Shown here: piece after piece, positions 54,560-63,248 of the stretch
How positions within the stretch are numbered: the stretch's first letter is position 1
Layout: the number at the start of each line of letters is the position of its first letter
DNA from: Lachnospiraceae bacterium
Lineage (GTDB): Bacteria > Bacillota > Clostridia > Lachnospirales > Lachnospiraceae
Length of the DNA stretch: 64,000 bases
Assembly: GCA_017427775.1 (NCBI GenBank)
Contig: JAFRSD010000012.1
Location: 1-64,000, forward strand
Direction: 5' to 3'
Notes under the pieces: generated by a model
The model's database searches: none
Told to the model about the DNA's origin: nothing
The model's input: only the letters and a program-made list of their open reading frames with translations
Made by a program: the position numbers and the translations under genes

Positions 54560-55603
54560 TTATGAATTGTTCGCGCTTTTCTTTTTCGACCGCCGTCCGA
54601 GTACAACGCTCTGCAACAGGATGAAGAAGCAAAGCATTCCGCCGGTGGTGATACTCTGCCACCAGGGGTCATTCAGACCGCTCGATACAACGATTTTCTT
54701 AATGGTGGTAAGGCTCAAAGCTCCGAAAAACGTGCCGATCACATTTCCGACACCGCCCGTAAGGAGCGTACCGCCGATGATGGAGGAAGCAATCGCGTTC
54801 ATTTCCATACCGGCCGCGTTGGTGGCATTTCCCGCTGCCGTATGCATCAGAAACACATATCCCGAGATTCCGCTCAGAAGTCCGCAGATCACATAACTCA
54901 GGAAACGGGTTCTCTTCACATTGATGCCGAGCATCAGTGCGCTTTGCTGGTTACCGCCCATCGCGTAGAAATTCCGTCCGAGCCGGCCGTACTTTAACAG
55001 GAGAAATACGAAGATCACAACGGTCAATGCTATGATCACCCCGATTTCCATCTCCGCGGGAATCACGTTGCCGTTCGGAACGCGGTGCCCGAGCCAGCGG
55101 ATTTTAATCTCTTTGTTATTGTGAAGCTGAAGGAAGCCTTTATGGGTAACCTTCTGCGGATCAACCGAAAGAATCGTCGTCATTCCTCTAGCGAAGAACA
55201 TTCCCGCGAGCGTTACGATAAACGGCTGAATCTCAAGGTAACTGATCAGGAATCCCTGAACCAGCCCGAATGCAAGCCCGATTCCCACCGCAAGCAATAC
55301 GGAAAGGAAAATGTTACCGCCCTTATTCAAGTATATGGCGCAGCTCATAACGACAAAGGAAGTAACGGCGCCGACACTGATATCGATACCTCCGCCGATC
55401 ATGACAATGGTCAGTCCGCAAGATACGATGATCAGACTGGCGTTATCGTTTAACATATCGAAGATCTGCTGGGGGCGAAGGAATCCGCCGCCGAGGAAGA
55501 TCATCGCAAAAACATACATGATGCAGAAGATCCCGATGGTGATTGTCATCAGAAGCTGCGTATCGGTAAGCGGTTCTCTTCTCTTAAAAAGGTTCTTCAT
55601 CAT
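54560..55603 (-). CDS. Sugar ABC transporter permease (YjfF/RbsC family)
   Basis: 347 residues from ATG 55603, overlapping the upstream stop as ATGA, with AAGGAG before it. About eight to ten membrane helices. The family's signature is in GLTIVMIGGGIDISVGAVTSF, with GGNQQSALMLGINVKRTRFL later. It works with the 55600-56682 permease, the double ATPase and the lipoprotein as a ribose/galactofuranose-type importer. A terminator follows at 54503-54546. Confidence 0.92.
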   Translation of the reverse strand: MMKNLFKRREPLTDTQLLMTITIGIFCIMYVFAMIFLGGGFLRPQQIFDMLNDNASLIIVSCGLTIVMIGGGIDISVGAVTSFVVMSCAIYLNKGGNIFLSVLLAVGIGLAFGLVQGFLISYLEIQPFIVTLAGMFFARGMTTILSVDPQKVTHKGFLQLHNNKEIKIRWLGHRVPNGNVIPAEMEIGVIIALTVVIFVFLLLKYGRLGRNFYAMGGNQQSALMLGINVKRTRFLSYVICGLLSGISGYVFLMHTAAGNATNAAGMEMNAIASSIIGGTLLTGGVGNVIGTFFGALSLTTIKKIVVSSGLNDPWWQSITTGGMLCFFILLQSVVLGRRSKKKSANNS

Positions 55604-56682
55604 TCTTCCGCTCCTTTCGCCGATACTTTCTTCCGGTTCTCCGAAAGTCGCATCATGAGCTTTGTGAACCACTGTTTCACCACCGGTGAGCCGATGACAA
55701 CAAGAAGCACGATAACGATGGCTTTATAAGCCTTTACGTTCGTGGAGGAAACCTTCATCGCGTAAAGCGTTATGGTAAGCGTTTGAATGATATAGGCGCC
55801 GAGTATGCTTCCGATGATTTTGAACCGGCCTCCGCCGAGGCTGTTTCCGCCGATTGCAACGGCTAAGATCGCGTCCATCTCGACATCGAGAAGCAACGTC
55901 TCATGGTTGATCAATCCGAGGCGGGATACGCCGATGCAGCCTGCCGCCGATACGCACGCACCGAGCAGCACAAAGCTTAACAGTTTGATAAATGTCGGAT
56001 CGACTCCGTTCAGCCGGGCCGCCGCACCGTTGATTCCGACGGACTGCGTGAACAGTTCAAGCGACGTAAACCGGAACAGCAGCTTAAACAGAATTGCCAT
56101 TACAACCACAATGATTACGGGGGTCGGTATCGGAATTCCCGGGATAAATCCGCCGATTGCGGAAAGAATCGGGTTCGAGATCGTAGGCGTCGCCCCGCCG
56201 TTGATCCAGTATGCGATGGACCGTCCGCATGTATATAAGATCAGCGTTGCGATCATCGGCTGAATCTTAAACACCGCCACCAGCGTCCCGTTGAACGCGC
56301 CGAACAGCATTGCCACGACGCAGGAAAGGAGGAATGCCAGCAAAACCGTTCCTCCGGAAACCGAAGAGGCGGATTTCAATACCTTGACGAATACGCTTCC
56401 GGCGATGGCCGCTGCCGCTCCGACACTGATATCCTGGCCGCCGCAGGCCGCCGTTACAAGCGTCATTCCGATTGCGAGGATCGCCAGCTCACTCGCCCCG
56501 TTGATGATACTGATGATGTTGCCTGACAATACGGCGTTTCCGTCACTGTTATGTGCGATACCGATGCTGAAGAAGCCCGGGTCGCGGATCAGATTGAATA
56601 CCGCGAGAAGCGCTATCGCAATGATCGGGATGGTCAACTGTCCGAGCCCGCCGCGAAAGAGTTTTCTGCCGATTTTCTTCAT
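55600..56682 (-). CDS. Sugar ABC transporter permease (YtfT/RbsC family)
   Basis: 360 residues from ATG 56682, whose first base is shared with the ATPase stop (GTG 56685 is an alternative). The signature is GMTLVTAACGGQDISVGAAAAI, with GINGAAARLNGVDPTFIK later. There are roughly ten membrane helices. It is the second membrane half of the importer. Confidence 0.92.
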   Translation of the reverse strand: MKKIGRKLFRGGLGQLTIPIIAIALLAVFNLIRDPGFFSIGIAHNSDGNAVLSGNIISIINGASELAILAIGMTLVTAACGGQDISVGAAAAIAGSVFVKVLKSASSVSGGTVLLAFLLSCVVAMLFGAFNGTLVAVFKIQPMIATLILYTCGRSIAYWINGGATPTISNPILSAIGGFIPGIPIPTPVIIVVVMAILFKLLFRFTSLELFTQSVGINGAAARLNGVDPTFIKLLSFVLLGACVSAAGCIGVSRLGLINHETLLLDVEMDAILAVAIGGNSLGGGRFKIIGSILGAYIIQTLTITLYAMKVSSTNVKAYKAIVIVLLVVIGSPVVKQWFTKLMMRLSENRKKVSAKGAEE

Positions 56683-58181
56683 CACGCTTCACCTCCCGCG
56701 ATGGTCTTCATTACCTGTGTCTGATTCAGATCCTTTCCGGTCAGCTCGCCCACAATATGCCGGTCACGCATGACAATCAGCCGGCTGCAGGTCCGAAGCA
56801 TCTCCTCAACCTCGGAAGAGATAAATGTAATACTCATTCCTTCCTCGGAAAGTTTCAGAACGAGTTTCTGAATCTCCAGTTTGGTTCCCACGTCGATTCC
56901 TCTCGTGGGCTCATCAAGGATCAGATAATCGGGATGCGTCAGAAGCCATCTCGCAAGAATTACCTTCTGCTGGTTTCCGCCGGAGAGAGACCCGACCGGC
57001 GTCTCCCTGCTTGCGGTCTTGATGTTTAACGCTTTTATGTATTCGTCTGCGAACGCCTCCGATTCGCTTCGGCTGATCGGCTTAAAGATGCCGTTCATGA
57101 CCTGAAGCGCGAGGATGATGTTCTCGCGAACGCTTAAATCCGCAATAATACCGTCACGTTTACGGTCCTCGGCAAGATATCCGATGCCGTGTTTCATCGC
57201 TTCGATCGGACGCGTGATCTTAACCGGCTTTCCTTTGACGGTTACCGTGCCGCCGTTCACTTTGTCGGCACCGAAGATGGCGCGGACGCTTTCGCTTCTT
57301 CCCGAACCGAGAAGTCCCGTAAACCCGTTGACTTCACCCCTTCGGATGGAAAAGTCAAACGGCATTGCTTCGGAACTCGAAAGCTCCTTTGCCTCATAGA
57401 AAACTTCCTGCTGCATGATTTTTACATCTTCGCTGTCGCCCAGGTTACTGAGTTCTTCGAGCTCTTTGCCGATCATCTTCGACACAAGCTGCACCTGCGG
57501 CAGCTCTTCGGTCAGGTATTCACCGACGAGTTCTCCGTTTCGAAGTACCGTGATCCGGTCACTGACCTCATAAACCTGCTCCAAGAAGTGGGTGACAAAT
57601 ATGATGCCGACGCCCTGTCCGCGAAGATCCCTCATCAGTTTGAACAACATCTTCACTTCGTTATCATCGAGGGATGAGGTCGGCTCGTCGAGAATTAAAA
57701 CCTTACACTGCATGTCCACCGCGCGGGCAATGGCTACCATCTGCTGAACGGCAAGGGAACAGTTTCCGAGAAGCTGCGTGCTTCTTGCCGGGATTCCGAG
57801 TTTTTGAAGAATCTCATCCGCGCGTTTCTCACGGTCCTTGTGACGAATCACAATGCCGCTCTTTCTGCCGATGAACATGTTCTCGGAAACGGTTAGATTC
57901 GGGCACAGGGTAATCTCCTGATACACCGTGCTGATTCCTTTATTCTGGGCGTCTTCCGGCGAGCGGATCACGATACTTTCCCCATCAAGCCGGATTTCAC
58001 CGCCGTCCATCTGATACACGCCCGTCAGCACCTTGATCAGGGTGGATTTGCCGGCTCCGTTTTCTCCCATCAACGCATGAATTTCTCCCCTTCTTAAGGA
58101 AAAGTCCACGCCGTTCAAGGCATGAACGCCCGGAAATCGTTTATCGATGCCGCGCATCGTCAGTAAACATTCTTCCTGCAT
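56682..58181 (-). CDS. Sugar ABC transporter double ATPase (RbsA/MglA/YtfR type)
   Basis: 499 residues with two nucleotide-binding halves. The first is canonical: GENGAGKST, then LSVAVQQ-like signature NCSLAVQQM, LILDEPTSSLD. The second has the degenerate P-loop GLLGSGRSE, a strong LSGGNQQKV signature and LILDEPTRGID, as in all RbsA-type proteins. It drives import of a pentose or hexose. GGAGG precedes ATG 58181. A hairpin terminator separates it from the binding-protein gene. Confidence 0.95.
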   Translation of the reverse strand: MQEECLLTMRGIDKRFPGVHALNGVDFSLRRGEIHALMGENGAGKSTLIKVLTGVYQMDGGEIRLDGESIVIRSPEDAQNKGISTVYQEITLCPNLTVSENMFIGRKSGIVIRHKDREKRADEILQKLGIPARSTQLLGNCSLAVQQMVAIARAVDMQCKVLILDEPTSSLDDNEVKMLFKLMRDLRGQGVGIIFVTHFLEQVYEVSDRITVLRNGELVGEYLTEELPQVQLVSKMIGKELEELSNLGDSEDVKIMQQEVFYEAKELSSSEAMPFDFSIRRGEVNGFTGLLGSGRSESVRAIFGADKVNGGTVTVKGKPVKITRPIEAMKHGIGYLAEDRKRDGIIADLSVRENIILALQVMNGIFKPISRSESEAFADEYIKALNIKTASRETPVGSLSGGNQQKVILARWLLTHPDYLILDEPTRGIDVGTKLEIQKLVLKLSEEGMSITFISSEVEEMLRTCSRLIVMRDRHIVGELTGKDLNQTQVMKTIAGGEA

Positions 58182-58210
58182 GCCAATCCTCCATTTCCAT
58201 ACGATTCCCG

Positions 58211-58252
58211 AAAAAAGCGCAGCCGAAGCTGATTGCCTCAGCCCAGCTGCGC
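58211..58252 (-). terminator. Hairpin terminator between the binding protein and ATPase genes
   Basis: Arms GCGCAGC (58217-58223) and GCTGCGC (58246-58252) and T6 on the minus strand. Partial readthrough would make the binding-protein mRNA more abundant than that of the transporter. Confidence 0.8.
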
Positions 58253-58271
58253 GATTTCGCCGGATTATCGA

Positions 58272-59231
58272 TCATTCACCAAGACCGTAGGTATTGATGT
58301 CATTTTCCGTAATGGTCTTCGCGTCGAAGCCCTTCTCTTCGTTGATAATAAGCTTCTGGGAAGGAGCCTTTCCGCTCTTGATCAAATCGTTGATGATCTT
58401 AGCCTGGAACGGGCTGCACTGTCCGTCGTAGTTCCATTTTCCTGCAAGGAGCTCACGAAGTGCCCACTTGTTGCAGTCAAAACCGATAACGATAACCTTG
58501 CCGTCCACACCGTGCGTAATGCCTGCTTCGTCAAGTGCCGCTACGGCACCTTTTGCCATGCCGTCGTTCTCAGCATAGATTACGTTGAAATCTTCGCCGC
58601 TGTTGATAACGGTCTCAACGATCTTCTTTGCTTCTGCTTCATCCCAAGCTGCCGTCTGCTGAACAACCTTCTTCATCTTGCCGGAAGCAAACTGTGCATC
58701 AAGAGCACCGGTACGTCCAACCTGAGCGTCGGAACCCATGTAACCCTGGATGTGGATAACCCTGTATTCCGGAAGGTTCTGGGAAAGGAGCCAGTTTACG
58801 GCGGTGTCGCCTTCTTTGGCCATGTCGGAAACAACGGCTGCCTCGTAAAGGCTCTCGTCAACGGCAATCATACGGTCAAAGATGTAAACCTTAACGCCTG
58901 CATCCTTTGCCTTCTTGAGAACGTCATCCCAACCGGTTGTCTCAGCTGCGGAGATCAGGAGGTAATCAACGCCGTCCGTGATGAATCCCTTCGCTGCCTG
59001 AAGCTGCTCGTCATTAACCTTGCTGTAGAAGGTCTTGAGCTCGTATCCGTTCTCAGCAGAGAAAACAGTCTCAATGTCCTTTACATTTGCTTCACGGTAA
59101 CCGGACTCTGACGGCGGGTTGTTAACAACGCCGATCTTGATCTTGCCGTCTCCTTCCTTTTTACCGCAGGCTGTCGCCATACAGCAGACAACAAGCGCAA
59201 ACACCAATAACAAAGCTTTAATCTTTCGCAT
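58272..59231 (-). CDS. Sugar-binding lipoprotein of the ABC importer (YtfQ-like)
   Basis: 319 residues with AAGGAGG before ATG 59231. Signal peptide with lipobox ATAC at Cys22. Type I periplasmic-binding fold: IKIGVVNNPPSESGYREAN, DYLLISAAETTGWDDVLKKAKDAG, NVIYAENDGMAKGAVAALDEAG. The closest recognisable group is YtfQ (galactofuranose and related sugars); the true sugar is unknown. It is the first gene of the transport operon, directly downstream of the YesMN genes. Confidence 0.9.
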   Translation of the reverse strand: MRKIKALLLVFALVVCCMATACGKKEGDGKIKIGVVNNPPSESGYREANVKDIETVFSAENGYELKTFYSKVNDEQLQAAKGFITDGVDYLLISAAETTGWDDVLKKAKDAGVKVYIFDRMIAVDESLYEAAVVSDMAKEGDTAVNWLLSQNLPEYRVIHIQGYMGSDAQVGRTGALDAQFASGKMKKVVQQTAAWDEAEAKKIVETVINSGEDFNVIYAENDGMAKGAVAALDEAGITHGVDGKVIVIGFDCNKWALRELLAGKWNYDGQCSPFQAKIINDLIKSGKAPSQKLIINEEKGFDAKTITENDINTYGLGE

Positions 59232-59334
59232 TTTTGCTATCCTCCTTCTGATATAAGGCCGTCATCGACCTTCCGAGGATAAGGATAGCTTATTTCGAAG
59301 AAGCGGTAAATCAAGGTTCATTTCGACTTGGTTC

Positions 59335-59374
59335 AAAATAAAACCGCGTTTGGATCGGTTTATCCAAACGCGGT
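59335..59374 (-). terminator. Terminator of the sensor-regulator operon
   Basis: A perfect 12-bp stem (59343-59354 with 59363-59374, ACCGCGTTTGGA/TCCAAACGCGGT), an 8-nt loop, then TTTATTTT on the minus strand. It lies 11 bp after the response-regulator stop. Confidence 0.9.
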
Positions 59375-59384
59375 AAGAATCTTT

Positions 59385-60644
59385 TTATTCCGGTTGATTT
59401 TGATATTGCGCCCGGTATTCCGAGGGCGTCATTCCGGTGTTTTTCTTGAAAATGTAGCTGAAATAATGTGCGTCGTTGTACCCGACCTCACCCGCAATCT
59501 GCGAACTTCTTTCGTTGGTGGTCCGCAGCAGTTCCTTGGCTTTATTCAGACGAAGATAGATCAGATACTCGGTAAACGTCTGTCCCTTCTGCTGGGAGAA
59601 GACCGTCGAAAACCGGCTGCTGCTCATGTTAACGGCTTTCGCGACATCCTGAAGCATCAGATTCGGATTCGTAAAATGAAGCGACATATACAGTTTCGCT
59701 TCACTGATGACGGCAGGCGTCTTCTCATCCGCCGAGTCTCCCATCTCTCTCACGCCTAGAATGATCGAATTTTCATCCGTCCGTTCAACAAGCAAATGGC
59801 GGATATGCCTCGCGGTTTTAAAGCTGCGATAGATTTCTTCCGGCTTTTCGACGATCTCTCCGATCCCGACACGGATCTCTTTCAATCCCGTATGCTCTAG
59901 CTCCCGGGCAAGCGTTGTGGCAAATGCATACGCTCTTTCTTCCACATCTTCCGAGGTATCTCCCGTGATCAAAAACCTCGTTCCGACCCTTCCGGGAGAC
60001 GGCAGAGCAAACCCGCCGCTCGATTCCGACAGTTCTCCGGCCACTGCCTGTCCCTCAGCCGTCGGGGAAAATGCCGCGTCAATTACCGTATAAAACGGTG
60101 CCGGAACGGAACACCCCATCGAGGCAAGCTGCGTAAGAACATCCGGCGCATCCTCTTCGGCCGCCTCGTTCGAAAAGAGCGACCCGATCAGCTTTTCCTT
60201 TACCAGCTTACCGCCGCTTTCCATTCTCGCACGCAGACTGGCCGCATGTTCAAAGGTATTGCGTTCCGCCGTCAGCTGTGCGCTCACTTTATCCAGTACT
60301 TCTTTCAGATTGCCCGCATTGATGGGCTTCAGCATGTACTCGCGAACTCCCAGCTGGATACACTGGCGGGCATATTCAAACTCATCATAACCGCTTAAGA
60401 CGATGACGCCGATCCACGGCATCTGTTTCTGCATGATCCGGCAAAGCTCGATCCCGTCCATAAACGGCATTCTTATGTCGGTTATGACAATATCGGGGTT
60501 GGTGTCCCGTATCATCGGAAGCGCCATTTCACCGTCCGGTGCTTCTCCGACCAGAACGTACGGCGTATCCTCCCAGGGAAAAGACTCCCGGATTCCCTCT
60601 CTGACAACGATTTCGTCATCAACCAGAAATACTTTCATTTTCAT
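59385..60644 (-). CDS. AraC-type response regulator (YesN family)
   Basis: 419 residues. REC domain 1-120: acidic pair D9/D10, phosphoacceptor D56 in VITDIRMPFMDG, Lys in YMLKPIN. A middle region (about 140-310) is of the YesN kind. The C-terminal AraC helix-turn-helix (about 315-415) has LQDVAKAVNMSSSRFSTVFSQQKGQTF and VGYNDAHYFSYIFKKNTGMTPSEYR. It probably switches on the adjacent sugar transport operon. Its start lies 26 bp inside the kinase gene. Confidence 0.95.
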   Translation of the reverse strand: MKMKVFLVDDEIVVREGIRESFPWEDTPYVLVGEAPDGEMALPMIRDTNPDIVITDIRMPFMDGIELCRIMQKQMPWIGVIVLSGYDEFEYARQCIQLGVREYMLKPINAGNLKEVLDKVSAQLTAERNTFEHAASLRARMESGGKLVKEKLIGSLFSNEAAEEDAPDVLTQLASMGCSVPAPFYTVIDAAFSPTAEGQAVAGELSESSGGFALPSPGRVGTRFLITGDTSEDVEERAYAFATTLARELEHTGLKEIRVGIGEIVEKPEEIYRSFKTARHIRHLLVERTDENSIILGVREMGDSADEKTPAVISEAKLYMSLHFTNPNLMLQDVAKAVNMSSSRFSTVFSQQKGQTFTEYLIYLRLNKAKELLRTTNERSSQIAGEVGYNDAHYFSYIFKKNTGMTPSEYRAQYQNQPE

Positions 60645-62085
60645 CTATCTCCTCTCTGGTTCTGCAAGGTACCATAAAGCTTACCGAAGTCCCTTCCGCA
60701 CCGCTCTCAATCTTTAAGTCGTCGGTCTGATTATAATACAACCGGATACGCATATTGACATTAACAAGACCGAACCCTCCGCTGCCTTCACTGACCGTCG
60801 GCTGTCCCTTCTTCATTCTGTCATTCAGATCATGAAGCTGTTCCGGACTCATCCCAAGCCCCGTATCGGTAACGGAAAAGTACAGGAATCCGTCCTCCAG
60901 TCTCCCCTTAACGCGGATTGTTCCGCCACCGCGCTTGATCTTGATCCCATGGTACAGCGCGTTCTCGACAAGCGGCTGCAGCAGAAGTTTCAGAATATAG
61001 TATTCGCCGATCTCATCCGGTATATCGATTTCATAATTCATGATATCGCGGTATCTTGTCTGCTGTATCTTCAGATAACCTTCGATATGCTTCTTCTCCT
61101 GGCTGATGGGGATCCAATCGGCTCCGGAGGAAAGACTGATCCGGAAGAAATCGCTCAAAGCGCTTGCCAGCTGAATGACCTCGTCCTTTTCGCCTGCTTC
61201 CGCCTTCCACACGATGGCATCCAGTGTATTGTAGAGAAAATGAGGATTGATCTGTGCCTGCAGCGTTCGGAGCTCAGCCTTTCGGAGGTTTCTCGCATCC
61301 TGGTTGCTCTTTTTCATCATATTCTTCAGGCGGTCAGCCATCGTATTTACCTGAATCGTCAGATTGCGCAGTTCGGTCACGTTGGTATCTTCGATTTTCG
61401 CATCCAATGATCCTTCGGCGATCTGCGCGGCGGCCTCCTCCAGGCGTTCAATCGGAAGCCTTACGGACGATGCGGTTGCCTTAACCGTCTTGTTCCGGAC
61501 AAGCAGTGCGATGATAACGATCAGCACTTCCGCGATCGCGGTGATAAGCACCCATATCCGGAGGCTCAGGCTCATTCTGGCAGCTGAGTTGATCTCCTTT
61601 GCGATATATTCCGTGAGCATGCTGTCAACAAGTGACGCCACTCCGCGCACCTCTTCCACAACCGCTTCATTCTGCACAACCGGGACTTCCGCATCGATAT
61701 TTTCCTTTATGCGGTCTACGTAGTTCTCTAACGTCTGCATGGTCCGCCTTGCCACGATCAGTGAAAGACGGCTTTCCTCATCGGTCTGTTCCGTAATGCT
61801 GTCGATGGTATCGTTCACCTTCCGGATCAGCATATAAATGCTGCTGTCGGAAAATGTGTTGCGTCCGCTTACGATGTTCCATGCGCTCTCCGGGATTTCC
61901 TCCGTCACAACCGTCTTCAGATCGGCAACGGTTTTCATACGGTCAATCGAGTTATGGTATTTGCCCGCGTAAAAGAGCATCAGAATAAGGCTTATGATGA
62001 TCGGAATCACAAGCATGAACACAAGGCGGTGGCTCAGGTCGCTGATCTGCCTGAGAATACTTTTTTCTTTTTTTACTTTACCCAT
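60619..62085 (-). CDS. Sensor histidine kinase (YesM/LytS-like)
   Basis: 488 residues from ATG 62085. Membrane helix 1 (about 21-41), a helical outside domain of about 140 residues, membrane helix 2 (about 176-198), a HAMP-like linker, then a His_kinase domain with the phospho-His in QINPHFLYNTLDAI and an ATPase with QPLVENALYHGIK, DTGLGMSPEQL and GSGGFGLVNVNMRI. It lies 22 bp after a sugar-binding lipoprotein gene, so ligand-loaded lipoprotein may be its input. Confidence 0.93.
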   Translation of the reverse strand: MGKVKKEKSILRQISDLSHRLVFMLVIPIIISLILMLFYAGKYHNSIDRMKTVADLKTVVTEEIPESAWNIVSGRNTFSDSSIYMLIRKVNDTIDSITEQTDEESRLSLIVARRTMQTLENYVDRIKENIDAEVPVVQNEAVVEEVRGVASLVDSMLTEYIAKEINSAARMSLSLRIWVLITAIAEVLIVIIALLVRNKTVKATASSVRLPIERLEEAAAQIAEGSLDAKIEDTNVTELRNLTIQVNTMADRLKNMMKKSNQDARNLRKAELRTLQAQINPHFLYNTLDAIVWKAEAGEKDEVIQLASALSDFFRISLSSGADWIPISQEKKHIEGYLKIQQTRYRDIMNYEIDIPDEIGEYYILKLLLQPLVENALYHGIKIKRGGGTIRVKGRLEDGFLYFSVTDTGLGMSPEQLHDLNDRMKKGQPTVSEGSGGFGLVNVNMRIRLYYNQTDDLKIESGAEGTSVSFMVPCRTREEIDENESISG

Positions 62086-62107
62086 TTCATGCCGCCTTTC
62101 CGCAGCC

Positions 62108-63082
62108 TTAATACCCTCTCGGTGCAATCGCGGAAACGTTCATCTCGTCGCTGAACACCTGCTCTTCGGGGTGAATTACCGCGTCCACACTTTCTCCGTT
62201 CTTCAGTTTGAGTGCCGTTTCCATCAAAGCTTTCCCGAGTTTCGGCGTGCATTCCACCACACAGTTGATCTTTCCGGACTTCAGTACATCAATGGCCTCC
62301 TGTCCTCCGTCAATCGAAATGATCAGAATGTCTTTCCCGGGGATTAGATTTGCTTTTTCTATCTCGGGAATCGCTCCGATCGTCATCTCATCATTATGGG
62401 AGAACACAACGTCAATCGATTCGCCGTACCTGTCGAGAAGATATCTCATGCATTCCGCGCCGCGGCTCTTCAAAAAGTCTCCGTCGATACTCTCTAAAAT
62501 GCTCATGCGGTCGTCATCTTTGATCGTGTCGAAAAAGCCTGCCTGCCTTTGGCGCATGGGCGTGGAATTTTCCGTTCCGGTGATTTCCACAATATTAATA
62601 TGCTCCAATCCGAGGCTGTCCGCTTTCCGGATCAGGTATTCCGCCGCCATGACGCCTTCTTTATAAAAGTCGGCGCCGATCAGGCATGTCGTAAGGCCGT
62701 CCTGCTCGGTATTGATGTCGCGGTCCACCAGTATTACCGGGATTCCGGCATCCTTGGCTTCCTTGAGCACATTGTCCCAGCCTTCTTCAACGACCGGAGA
62801 GAATGCGATCGCATCAACCTTATAAGCGATAAACCGTCGTATGGCGGCTATCTGATTCTCCTGCTTCTGGTTGGCGTTCTCTAGCATCAGGCCGATTCCG
62901 TAAACCTCAGCCTGTTCTTCGATATCACGCGTATTGCCGATACGCCACGCACTCTCGCTTCCGATCTGGCTGAACCCCAAAACCAGTCTCGTATCGCTTT
63001 GTTCGTCGCCTTTCCGCCCGCATCCCGCAACCGCAAGCATCAGGGCGATAACGATAACGCCCAATAAGATTTTCCTATCCAT
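62108..63082 (-). CDS. Sugar-binding lipoprotein of the sensor operon (YtfQ/XylFII-like)
   Basis: 324 residues. Lipobox VAGC with Cys21, then a type I binding fold: LVLGFSQIGSESAWRIGNTRDI, VDAIAFSPVVEEGWDNVLKEAKDAG, DVVFSHNDEMTIGAIPEIEKA. It precedes kinase and regulator genes rather than permeases, the arrangement known for XylFII-LytS-YesN systems of clostridia, where the binding protein feeds the sensor. The ligand is unknown. AGAAGG precedes ATG 63082. Confidence 0.9.
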   Translation of the reverse strand: MDRKILLGVIVIALMLAVAGCGRKGDEQSDTRLVLGFSQIGSESAWRIGNTRDIEEQAEVYGIGLMLENANQKQENQIAAIRRFIAYKVDAIAFSPVVEEGWDNVLKEAKDAGIPVILVDRDINTEQDGLTTCLIGADFYKEGVMAAEYLIRKADSLGLEHINIVEITGTENSTPMRQRQAGFFDTIKDDDRMSILESIDGDFLKSRGAECMRYLLDRYGESIDVVFSHNDEMTIGAIPEIEKANLIPGKDILIISIDGGQEAIDVLKSGKINCVVECTPKLGKALMETALKLKNGESVDAVIHPEEQVFSDEMNVSAIAPRGY

Positions 63083-63100
63083 AAGCCTTCTCTTTTCTTT

Positions 63101-63137
63101 TAGAAAAGCCGATACTTTTTATATCGGTATCGGCTTT
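63101..63137 (-). terminator. Terminator-like hairpin before the sensor operon
   Basis: Perfect 11-bp arms (63105-63115 with 63127-63137, AAAGCCGATAC/GTATCGGCTTT) and an 11-nt loop. The tail on the minus strand is CTTTTCTAAAAG. It may end the upstream ABC gene (stop at 63249) and lies only 22 bp before the lipoprotein ATG. Confidence 0.65.
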
Positions 63138-63248
63138 CGTTCTCTTTCCGCTGCGCCTTCGCTTGTGCAGGGAAGTGGTATTCCCTGCACCGGACGGCAC
63201 TTTACGTATTCTGAGGATCCCGCCTGCAGAAAAACGATAATCGGTAAA

